Shown here: positions 25,315-35,094 of the stretch, one piece after another
Layout of the letters: each line of letters opens with the position of its first letter
Position numbering within the stretch: position 1 is the stretch's first letter
Source of the DNA: Brachionus manjavacas
Taxonomy: Eukaryota; Rotifera; Eurotatoria; Ploima; Brachionidae
Direction: 5' to 3'
DNA: 64,000 nt
NCBI GenBank assembly: GCA_019054805.1
Contig: JAHQIY010000005.1
Location: forward strand, 2,277,501 to 2,341,500
Notes under the pieces: generated by a model
The model's input: only the letters and a program-made list of their open reading frames with translations
The model's database searches: none
Told to the model about the DNA's origin: nothing
Made by a program: the position numbers and the translations under genes

Positions 25315-26655
25315 TTATTAAAAAAAAATTAAAATTCTAAGTGTTCACATTAAGAACTTTTTCTCCAAAATAATTATGCAACACGGTAAAAAAATTGTTG
25401 AAAAATTTTAAATAATTTATTTTGATCTTTTAGGGTTTTAAATTTTATTTTATTATCTAAATTATTTAAATTATTACTAGACTAAATTCGAATTGTGATT
25501 CACCATTTATTTGATAAATTTCTTTTTTTTTGGATGAATTTTTATTAATTTTTGAGTTTTTTTCAACTATCGAAAAAAAAATTAAGCCTCTTTGTCTCTA
25601 TTTAATATTGACTTAACCTTACCTTTAGACAATTTTTTTGTGACAAATTTCGTCTTAAAATTTTGCTTTAGATGAGTTGTAAATTTAATTTTTTTTTGAT
25701 TTATTGTTTTTTAAATGCTTGAGCTGGTTGTAAGGCTTAAGAATTGTTATTTTAGCTTTTGTTTAAAAATAGCTTATGTGTATCCGCACGAGATTTAAGT
25801 TTTTTTATACTTAGATCTTTCAAATTGGCTCAGCAAACATTTTGGTAAGTTTTAAAATTAACAAACATTAATATGTTTAATATAGCTAAGCTTAGGTGTG
25901 TTTTATCTCATAGTTTGCTCAAGCATAAATTTAGTCAAAGAGGTATATCTTGTAAAAAGCCAAAAAATATTTTCTGACTACGAAGTGAAGATGCTGAGAT
26001 TTTTTTATTATTTTTAGCTTGAAACCTGCTTTTTTAAATAATAAAATTAATAAATGATAAATTCCATTACCAAAATTTTTCAATATTTTTTTTTTAATAT
26101 TTTTTCAATTTTGAGTTAAAACTAATATTTTAATTTATGTAAATAGAGCAGGTGTCTGTCCCCATATTTTCGTTAATTTTCATTTGTTTTCTTTGTGCAT
26201 TTTTTAATCCTCTAGATATTTTTTTTATTTTTTTACGTAATGAGTAAATTAATTAATTTCTATTTTTTAAAAATTACATGTTCTTTTTTCTGAACTTGAA
26301 TTATCGAAATTTATTTTTATGATCCGAAAATGAAATAATTTTTTAGAAATTTAATTTTTCTTTAGCCAATTTTAATAATTTAATAATAAAATAATTTGAT
26401 CAATAATTGTTATTTAAAAATTTTCTAAAATTTCTGATGACACAAACGTAAAACAAAATTGCCCTAAAAAGTCGATTTTTCCATAAATTTCAGATTTCAT
26501 GAACGTTTAATTCAATTCATAGAAATTTTTTTAATAGCAGAATATTTTCAAAGAAATTTTTTTGTGAACTAAATAAACAAAAAATAATTCATACAATATA
26601 CGTCAACTCATCAAAGCACTGCATCTAAAAATCTTAAAAATCATAAAAAATCAAA
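25315..26655. other. AT-rich region upstream of protease
   Basis: About 1.3 kb of A/T-rich DNA containing the 5' flank of the protease gene. No exon, TATA box or element could be supported. Confidence 0.5.
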
Positions 26656-26659
26656 ATGT

Positions 26660-26990
26660 TAAAATATCCTGTTAAAACATTCACCATTAATGGGAATAAT
26701 TCAGGACTGCGGCAGAACCCTTGTTTTTTATTTATTCGCCAGATCTCTCACCATAGGTACACCTCTTCTAATCCATTAACTAATTTGAACATTTCAATCA
26801 CATCCCATCTTACTCTTCTTTCACTCAGCCTTGACAGTCCCATTCTAGCGAGCCTCGTTTCATAAAACATATTTCTCAGCAAAAAAGGTATCTTTGTTGC
26901 CTGTTCTTACACCTTCTCTAACGCATTCAAGTCCCTTTTCGTGCTTAGATTCCATACCTGCACTGCGTAGTCTAGATGATCATAATAAAA
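26660..26990 (-). mobile_element. LINE reverse transcriptase C-terminal relic
   Basis: The minus strand encodes HLDYAVQVWN, LNALEKV-stop-EQATK and ARMGLSRLSERRVRWDVIEM, then FKLVNGLEEVYLW. This is the conserved post-catalytic region of CR1/L2/Jockey-type LINE ORF2. At least two in-frame stops show it is dead. It ends about 100 bp before the foldback element. Confidence 0.75.
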
Positions 26991-27082
26991 TAAATTTGCC
27001 AAGATTTTAAGACTTTTAGAATCAATGGAACATTGCTTGATTCATCTTGTTTCATTTTAAGACTAATTTTTAGCTATATTTA

Positions 27083-28126
27083 CAGTGCTGCTACGATACC
27101 TTGAATTCACCATATTTTACGTAAATTATGGTAAATTCACGATATTTTACCATATTTACCGTAAAATTTGGTAATCTAAAAAAGGGTATTTTTCGTAAAA
27201 TAACGATGATTATCGTAAAATACCGATAATTACTGTAAAATTCAGCGAAAAAAAAAATTTCCAAAATTTCTCGAAAAAAACCGATTTTCATGAAAAAAAA
27301 TTTTTTTTTGAATTTTTGAAAAAGGAAAACAAAAAAAGTTTAATTGAATTTTGGGACGAAAATTGAAGTAATTTTCGGTAAATTTTTGTAAAAAAAAGGT
27401 AAAAAATGGTAAAGATTCAACAGAAAAGGATATTAAGTACGAAAATGTTAAATTATATTTTTATACACAGAAATTATCAAAAATCATCTATATAGAGCTC
27501 TATAAAAAAAAAGATTTTTGAAAAGCTTAATATCAAAAGTAAAATAATATGCTTTAAATGAAATCAAAAGTTAGATATAAATTTTTTTTAAAAGCTGGGC
27601 TTGTAAAATTTATTCCAAAAGTATCAACATTCAAAGAAGCTTGGGACAAGACAGCTAACAGCTTTAAAGCAAAAAAAGCTAGAAAATGAAATTTATTTTG
27701 TAAATAATGTTTAAATATTAATTTTCATTATTTGTTTAGAAAAAAAAGTTAATGAAATAATAAAAAAAATCCATTTTTCCTTTTCTGTTGAATTTTTACC
27801 ATTTTTTACCTTTTTTTTAACAAAAAAATACCGAAAATTACTTCAATTTTCGTCCCAAAATTCAATTAAACTTTTTTTGTTTTCCTTTTTCAAAAACTCA
27901 AAAAAAAATTTTTTTTCATGAAAATCGGTTTTTTTCGAGAAATTTTGGAAATTTTTTTTTTCGCTGAATTTTACAGTAATTATCGGTATTTTACGATAAT
28001 CATCGTTATTTTACGAAAAATACCCTTTTTTAGATTACCATATTTTACGGTAAATATGGTAAAATATCGTGAATTTACCATAATTTACGTAAAATATGGT
28101 GAATTCAAGGTATCGTAGCAGCACTG
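27083..28126. mobile_element. Foldback (MITE-like) DNA element with Tc1-type ends and TA target duplication
   Basis: Near-identical inverted arms of about 348 bp (27083-27430 and 27778-28126) flank a 347-bp unrelated centre. The outer ends read CAGTGCTGCTACGATACC on both sides and are flanked by TA (27081-27082 and 28127-28128). A CAGTG start and TA duplication are typical of Tc1/mariner elements. The arms are full of short ACGTAAAATATGGTAAAT-like alternations. The centre has no transposase frame, so the element is non-autonomous. The 66-aa frames inside both arms are just mirror images of the repeat. Confidence 0.9.
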
Positions 28127-28452
28127 TATATTTTTTTAATTTTGTTCTTTTAATTTGAAGTATTTTCACAAAACCAACTGTTGCTAGTTTTTTCATTGAA
28201 AAATTTTCTTATTCTGATTTAGTAAAAAATTTTATTAGCTTTCTATAATTAAGTTAAATAATAAGATATACTTTTTTTCATGGTAGCTAAACAATTTTTA
28301 ATTCGAGCTCAAAAGAAGCCTTGTTTAAAAAGCAAGTAGGCATTTTAAAACGTATCCCCCCATAGTTTAGCGAACAAAAACAACTCTTACCTTAAAAGCA
28401 TCTTAATAATTTAACTTAATTGTTTATTCAGATGTTCAAGGCATTACCTATT

Positions 28453-28460
28453 TATATAAG
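28453..28460 (+). promoter_or_regulatory. TATA box of the galaxin-like gene
   Basis: TATATAAG lies 35 bases before the ATG at 28495. Transcription starting about 30 bp downstream would leave a very short leader, as is common for small secreted-protein genes. Confidence 0.55.
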
Positions 28461-28494
28461 ACTCATTTCTGTTTAACTCAAAAATAATCTTAAA

Positions 28495-28830
28495 ATGAAA
28501 TACTTATCTCTTTTAATAATATTATGTATATTATTAAATAATATTAGTTCGCAATTTTGTGGACGTAAAAAATTTAACCCGACTTTTGAACAATGTTGTC
28601 GAGGAGTAGTTCAATCTTCTTTTGGTAACAAAAAATGCTGCGGCTTTAATACCTATGACCCGAATTTTGAACAATGCTGTGGTGGTGCAATCCTAAAAAA
28701 GAACATTATCAAAATCCGATGTTGTGGTAGAAGACAATACACGCCTACATTTGAAATCTGTTGTTTTGGTCGCATATATTCTAAGTTCGATGTCAAGTAT
28801 TGCATGAACTATTATAACAATTATTATTAA
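28495..28830 (+). CDS. Small secreted galaxin-like Cys-rich protein, 111 aa
   Basis: Single exon from ATG 28495 to TAA 28830. Residues 1-20 form a clear signal peptide (hydrophobic LLIILCILL core, then SSQ). The mature part is three imperfect repeats of the form CG-x(4)-NPTFEQCC-G: CGRKKFNPTFEQCCRG, CCGFNTYDPNFEQCCGG and CCGRRQYTPTFEICCFG. Cys pairs fall at 34-35, 48-49, 61-62, 76-77 and 89-90. Tandem di-cysteine CCG repeats of this spacing are the hallmark of galaxin, first known from coral skeleton matrix and found in other animals as secreted proteins. The function here is unknown. The C-terminal codons and 3' UTR are duplicated at 34822-35094. Confidence 0.85.
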   Translation: MKYLSLLIILCILLNNISSQFCGRKKFNPTFEQCCRGVVQSSFGNKKCCGFNTYDPNFEQCCGGAILKKNIIKIRCCGRRQYTPTFEICCFGRIYSKFDVKYCMNYYNNYY

Positions 28831-29056
28831 ATTATCCAAAATATTTTTTTAAATCAATCTGAGAGTGTTAATTTTTGTAGAATTTATTAAAAGTTTATTT
28901 AATTTTAATGGAAGTGTTCACCGGATAAAACTCGTAGAAAAAGAATTATTTAACAAGACTTGTTTGAGCATCTACTAGAAGAATTGCTGTATTGTAGTGC
29001 CTTAAAAGAAACAATAAAATTATAGTAAAAAATTTTTTGAATTTTTAAATTTTACA
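28784..29056 (+). repeat. Source copy of a 273-bp duplicated segment (3' end of galaxin-like gene)
   Basis: Covers the last 14 or so codons and the 3' UTR of the galaxin-like gene. It is almost identical to 34822-35094, with only a few substitutions noticed near the far end. The segment contains AATAAA on the plus strand (ACAATAAAATT near 29010) and TTTATT (AATAAA on the minus strand) near 28896, so it could serve 3'-end formation in both directions. Confidence 0.85.
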
Positions 29057-29185
29057 AATCGACTCTAATGAAGTAATAACATAAAAAGTATGTGTGTGTT
29101 TGGAACTTACACATTCGGAAAACACAGCAAAAAATCGAATCTGCAAGTTCCAAAATAACACATGCGGTGTAATACGCATGTTTTT

Positions 29186-29448
29186 ATCGATTTCCCTCTC
29201 GTTTTGTAAATGGAAGGATAAGGTTTTTGTAAATCAATGAATCAATTGTTTCCCCTTTATTTATGAAAATTAATTGGAATAACTAAGTTTGGCCTTTCAA
29301 AACCCTATTTTGTTAACGAAGGTGTAAATATTTATCAATTTTTTAAAATAATTTTAAAAATTAACTTTCATAAATAAAATGGAAACAATCGACTCATTTT
29401 TTTACAAAAACCATATCCTTCTATTTGCAAAATGAGAGGGAAATCAAT
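29186..29448. repeat. Inverted repeat, arms about 90 bp
   Basis: 29186-29275 and 29359-29448 are imperfect inverted copies (shared core such as TTTCCCTCTC and GGTTTTTGTAAA). They enclose an 83-bp spacer. A smaller hairpin built on TTTGGAACTT lies just upstream (29089-29165). No flanking target duplication was identified. Probably a degenerate foldback element. Confidence 0.7.
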
Positions 29449-30246
29449 CATGTGGTATAAATAAATGAGTTCTGCAACAAGGAGCAATACCGGTATCCGA
29501 TTATTTCTACTTGAGATTATTTCTATTAGAACTTGTCAAAATATTACTTTTCAAAACATGTTTGTCAAAATAAGGCATATTCAGCAATACCACATACTAC
29601 TAGGATAATACAAAATTCCTGTCGAAATAATTTACATCTGTTTATTTCTAAAGAGATCTGGCCTCCTTGAACAGACAATCTTCTCTTGATACAAAAAATT
29701 TGGTTTGGATACTTACAAAATTTAAAAGTTATCTTAATAAAACATAGAGTATCATTTTTGACATTTTGAAAATTTGGTTATTAATTTGGAGCTAGAGAAA
29801 AATTTTTTACACCCAGGGTTTCAAAAATAGCAAACCCTTTAAAAAGTTGTTGTTCTTTAAGACTCAAAATCTCAAAGATAAAACTTAAATATACTAAAAA
29901 AGTATATATATTCTGAAAGAGCATAAAATTCTCTACATGCTAATGTAATTTAGAAAAAAAAAGGGTGTGGCGGTTTTTGTTGGCTAAAAAAAGGAAAAAA
30001 ATGTGTTTTTTCTGGTTTAAATCGTATCTCCTCCGAGGGATCAATTATGAGCCCACTTTTTTTTTTAAATCTAGACAAAAATTCTGAACAGATCTATGGT
30101 TTTACTTTATTGCTTTATTTTTCTTTAAAAAATCTCTTCAAATCATGTGATTTTTAACAAATTTGTCAAATTTGAATTCTTTTATTAGAATTTTTTAGAT
30201 TAAACTAAAGAATTCGATATTTTTAGGTGCTCAACTACTGTTTTTT

Positions 30247-30527
30247 TCGACTTTCCTGAAAAATATGCTTTTGGGACTTGACCGTATGTCGCACCATTAT
30301 TGTAACCTCCTAAACACCGTCTTTGGTGTTATTTATAACAGCATATTAGAGCAAGAACAAATCAGACATTTCCAAGAATGATGGAGCTTTTAACCGAAGC
30401 AAGAGAAAAGTATTTGGGTTCTGAGCTTTCCAAAAAATTAATTATACGATTTGCCGGTGTTTAGGAGGATACAATAATGGTGCGACATACGGTCAAGTTT
30501 TAAAAGCATATTTTTCAGGAAAATCGA
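30247..30527. repeat. Inverted repeat, arms 73 bp
   Basis: 30247-30319 and 30455-30527 are equal-length, highly similar inverted arms. A diagnostic part is CTTGACCGTATGTCGCACCA, mirrored as its complement at about 30480-30498. The 135-bp centre has no coding capacity. It is likely a small foldback/MITE element or a hairpin-RNA locus; no target duplication was seen. Confidence 0.75.
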
Positions 30528-30654
30528 AAATTGGTTCAAATTTATTTAAAAAATTGGGAAAAATCCACTTTCAAGCAGATCCATTTTTTCTTATCTTTTT
30601 TTTCTCATCCAAAAAATCAAAGTTGAATCTATTAATAGGAAGGAAAAAGTCAAC

Positions 30655-30935
30655 GATTTGTTTTAGACATTTCGAAGGCTTCTGACAGGGTCTGGTATGA
30701 CGCACTAATAAAGAGGCTTATGAATCAACTTAATAAACTTTAGAAACTATGGAAATAAAATCATTGGGCAAAAAGAGAAAAAGTTTCTTGGTATAAAATT
30801 CAAGTCTAAATTTAATATATTTTTTGGAATAACAAATACCCGACTCCTTTGTGTAATTGCTGCCTTACTTTTTCATTTTTCTTTCCTGATCTGTTCAATA
30901 CTTAAGCATGTTGCATCTGTCATTTTTTTTCATGT
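30655..30935 (+). mobile_element. LINE relic: reverse-transcriptase motif and 3' tail
   Basis: 30660-30725 encodes FVLDISKASDRVWYDALIKR, matching the LDISKAFDRVWHD block of LINE reverse transcriptases. The following 30838-30935 (CCGACTCCTTTGTGTAATTG and on) resembles the retro-insertion at 61405-61633 and looks like a shared 3' region. Most of the element between is missing. Confidence 0.6.
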
Positions 30936-31832
30936 GATTTTGATTTCTTTAAAATAATATTTGAACGTGTTTTAATTTTATTTAAATTTTACTTTAAATT
31001 TTAATTTTTTTATATTTTTTTTTAATTTTAATTTTAATTTTTATTTTGTTTCGCATTTTTATTTATACAATTTATTTTTTTTATACTTTAATGATTAAAT
31101 GATTTATTAATAAGATAAACAATATATTTTAAGATACTAGAATCATTTATTTAGATACAAAATTAATTTGTAGCCGACTTAATAATTGCTTTTTGATCAA
31201 AAGAACATTTTAAAGTTTTCAACATTTAAGCTTGCAATTTCCAATAGCATTAATTAAAATTTATGCAAGTTTTGTTGCCTAATTTGAATTATCTAATTAG
31301 AAAGCTTTTTACAAAAATTTAAAATAACTATATAATCTATAACTTAATTAATAATTATATTAATTTTAAGTTAGGTTCAAGTTGGCTTTTTACTCCAAGC
31401 GATTAATAGAATTCAAACGTTGACAATATTTTTTTTCAATCGATTTAAAAAAAAAAAACTTAAGGTCAAAATTAACAAAAGGAGTTATTGAGGCCGATTT
31501 AAAATAGAGACAAATTTTTTACACATTGTAACATTAGAACTTTGCAAATGGAAAACTAATTAAAATAATAATATATAATGCTCTATGATCTAGAGTTTAA
31601 AAGTTCAATGAATTAATTTTTCGCTTGAATAAATTCTTGTGAGTATAAATAAACAAAAATTATTTAAAAATAACAAAAAAATGTACAAAATACCTTCAAA
31701 TCCTACAACTAATGATTCAACATTCAAAACTGTTTCGAAAAAATAGTTTCTTGCAATTTCAATCGATTGGTAGGATATCGATAAAAATCATCATAAATAA
31801 TATGACATCTTCGTAAATTACTGGAATTCATA

Positions 31833-32427
31833 TCATGAATCACAGAGCCTTTTGCACGCACAAGCAGTCAAACCAGCATTCAACTTTTTGACCTGCACTA
31901 AACCATTATCGTCGACCTCTAATTAAGCAAAGTGTCTGACCATGTGTAAATAATACTCGACACATGCCACCGTCGAGCTCAAACGGTGCCGTCAGTGGAG
32001 CATTATAAAAATTAAAGACAAAATTTTTTTTGAATAGGTTTTTATTTGCACTGGCGATTAAATCACCAGTGTTATTATTAAGGGGACAAAAATCTATACA
32101 TAATCTAGAGTCATTAAGATTAGAGTTATCAGATTCGGGACTCTCTGTCTCTAAAAATAATGACTCTAATTATGTTTTTTATTGTTACTAGTAATCAATT
32201 GTTTTTTTTTCAAGTTTATTATGTTAATGGTTCAGTGTGGGTCTCATCTACCATTTGATACCATATTTAATCTTAAATGGTGGAATCATGGCCGATATTT
32301 CCAAATTGTGTTCCATGCGCTTTCGATATTGTTCGGGCGCTACCAATCCGTTGTTAACATACCACCAATATACATGGTCATTCCAGTTACAAACGCAGTA
32401 ACAATGCAAACAATAATAAATATTCAT
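31833..32427 (-). CDS. Unrecognised candidate gene, three inferred exons, about 147 aa
   Basis: Minus-strand model: exons 32427-32262, 32150-31957, 31916-31833, in phase, ATG to TGA. The middle exon gives a continuous frame with SPESDNSNLNDSRLCIDFCP and APFELDGGMCR. The last gives VDDNGLVQVKKLNAGLTACA then CKRLCDS. Base composition is clearly less AT-biased than the surroundings. The second intron would be only about 40 nt and has weak sites, so it may be wrong. In the first exon another frame (IIVCIVTAFVTGMTMYIGGM) looks like a membrane helix, hinting at a frameshift or a different start. Cysteines plus a hydrophobic start would fit a secreted or single-pass protein. Could also be a decaying gene. 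Family unknown. Confidence 0.45.
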
Positions 32428-34821
32428 TAAGGTTGAATAAATAAATTTTATCTAAAATAAAAGTTCAAATAATTTTATGTGTTTTTTTTTAATCCTTATC
32501 CTGAAATCATGTCCTTATTTAAGTTCTTAAGTGACTGTTTGAATACTCTTTATGTAGACTTTCAGTTGTTACCAAATTAAAAGTAAAAACTGGTAGTTAA
32601 AAAAATCAATAAGTAACTTATTATTTATTTGTTTAACTAATGTTCCTTTAGATAAGAAAAAATATTTAACTAAAACTGTTTACACAATGAAGCCTAAACC
32701 AACAAAAGTTGTCGATAGTTAATAATTATGTAATTGCTTACTGTAAATTGAAGTTTTTTAAATCTCCTTCACCTCTTTTTAAAAATTTGAAAAATTGTTA
32801 TCAGGCTGAATAAACTGTCTCATGTAAAAATGAACTCAATCAAAATCAAGCACAATTTAATCGCAAAAAAATAACAGAATATTATAGTGTAATATTTATA
32901 TAAAAAACAACATCTATATACAAAACATATTGTTTATCTAAATTCACATATAGTCTTGAGGCTCTCACTCTAAATTCGACCACAAAGGATTCAATAAATA
33001 AATTACAGAACAACTTAATTAGACAAATTTTTGGTATAAAAGCCTGTCACATATCACGAGTCTTAAAAGTACTGAAAATATTCAACTTTGGTGTTTATTT
33101 TTTTTCGAAACTAACTTTAATCGATACAATTAAATATAATTATCTCTCATCACAATTTTTAAAATCAATGCTAAGTGACTCCCCCCTTCTAATAAATCTT
33201 TTTCCTCCGATTTGGTACTTATTTCCAAGTAATTTAAAATCGAAACCTCAAAAATTACAGCAAAAATAAACCAAATTAAAAAAAATCTTAAAATTAATCT
33301 AATTAGTAATGATGGTTTATCTGATTCAATTTGGTAATGTTTTTGAAATTTAAAATTTAAATACTACAGAACTCTCTTGAATGAGCTAATTCAAAATAAA
33401 AGAAATTCTTGAATTTTGGTCCAAGTTTTCTTACTTTCTAACTTTCATGCCTTTTTCTATTTTTGAACTAACGTTGCTTTTTTATTCGAAAATTTTATTT
33501 TTAGGTTATAATTTTTTCATTTAAAAAAAAAACACAAAAATCATTTTTTTTCTTCTTACTTCTCCTTAAAGGAGGTTAATTCATTTCAATAATAATAATA
33601 TAATAATAATTGTGTGATGATATTTTAATCATATTTTATATTTTTACAAGATAAAATAACTATTTTTATAAATTAAAAAATATTCGTGAAATTCAAACGG
33701 AAAAAAAGTTATCAAATAATTTTTGCATTGACCCTCCTGGTCATCCATGTCTTACGATATTATAAAATAAGAAAAACCTTTTATTTTTCATTTATATTGA
33801 ATTAAATATTAAATCAGTAAAAAAATTAAAATCTGAAGCCAAAATTTTTTTTAATTTTTATAAATTTTTATAATAGGTTTTATTCAATAGTTCATTAGAT
33901 TAATTGAAATAGTTCATAGAGTCTTATCCCAATCACTTAGTAACACGTAACTCTAGTGGTCTAATACTAAAACAAGTCAAAATTATTTAATCTTTAAATC
34001 AATCTAAAGAATTAATTAATTTTAAATTTTATTTCTGACAATGCGCAATGTAAAAATTTTAAGTAATAAGTAATTTAAAGATAAAAATATTAAAATTTAA
34101 AGATTTTCAATTTTCAAATTTTTAAAATAGAGGTCAAGGAGATTTAAAAAACTTCAATTTACAATAAAATCGACTGCAATGGAACAGTAACGGCCATAGA
34201 ATTTCATTTTTCAGATCAAAAAGAGATCCAGGACTACGCCTGACTATTCTTTTATTAGAAATATTTGTACAAATATTTTCATTTATTTCATTCTCTTGGT
34301 AGTTTTTTTATTTTTCTTTTTTTTATGACATTGAAAATATTACTAATCTTCTGTATCGGTTGTTTAACTCTTCGAATCTAACTTTCACGGATGACCTACC
34401 GGTAATGCCTCCCTTCAGTCTTACTCTTCTCCTCCTTGTTCAACACGTCTCTTCTTTCTCTCATCTGCTTCTCTCGCACTCTGTTCGGACATATATACCT
34501 CTCCGTTACCATTAATTTCTCTCTATTTTGGCTTCGACAGTTTCTATCAACTTCCTGTTTAAGGCGGATAAAAACCGGCGGAACACTGTTTGAATTTGTC
34601 TGTCTGAATCTTCGAACGGGATCAAAATAATTTTTTCTCACATCAATAACTTAGAAAAGCCTCTTAACCTGTTCTTCAAAATCAATGCTTGACTCTTGCT
34701 TTAGACCTAACATAACTAGACAGTCTTTTTTTTTCTCTCTGGCATGATTTTCTGCAGAATTCGTCATGTCTATTTGCTAGGATGATAAAGTCTGAGAAAG
34801 TCTGAATTTTTCTCTTTCTCC
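32428..34821. other. Intergenic region with orphan TATA box and CT-rich patch
   Basis: Mostly AT-rich. TATAAAAG at 33035-33042 (+) is a good TATA box, but downstream there is only a 40-codon frame from ATG 33168 with no recognisable content. 34390-34640 is noticeably CT/GC-richer, with open frames on both strands that I cannot assign. 34800-34822 ends in a pyrimidine tract plus CAG exactly where the duplicated galaxin segment begins. Confidence 0.4.
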
Positions 34822-35094
34822 AGTTCGATGTCAAGTATTGCATGAACTATTATAACAATTATTATTAAATTATCCAAAATATTTTTTTAAATCAATCTGA
34901 GAGTGTTAATTTTTGTAGAATTTATTAAAAGTTTATTTAATTTTAATGGAAGTGTTCACCGGATAAAACTCGTAGAAAAAGAATTATTTAACAAGACTTG
35001 TTTGAGCATCTACTAGAAGAATTGCTGTATTGTAGTGCCTTAAAAGAAACAATAAAATTAAAGTAAAAAATTTTTAGAATTTTTAAATTTTACA
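34822..35094 (+). repeat. Second copy of galaxin 3'-end segment, abutting TMEM30 stop codon
   Basis: Nearly identical to 28784-29056, about 6.04 kb away and in the same orientation. It contains the C-terminal codons (FDVKYCMNYYNNYY, stop) without the rest of the gene, so as a galaxin gene it is a 5'-less pseudogene fragment. It is preceded by TTTCTCTTTCTCCAG, which looks like a splice acceptor. The right end (TTTACA) overlaps the TAA stop of the minus-strand TMEM30 gene, so the segment forms that gene's 3' UTR. Confidence 0.85.

Noticed and set aside
27091-28118. Two 66-aa open frames, one on each strand
   Set aside because: They are mirror translations of the inverted arms of the foldback element and have no independent coding evidence.
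33035-33290. TATA-driven small gene (40 codons from 33168)
   Set aside because: The TATA box is good, but the frame is short, has no signal peptide or family, and could be chance.
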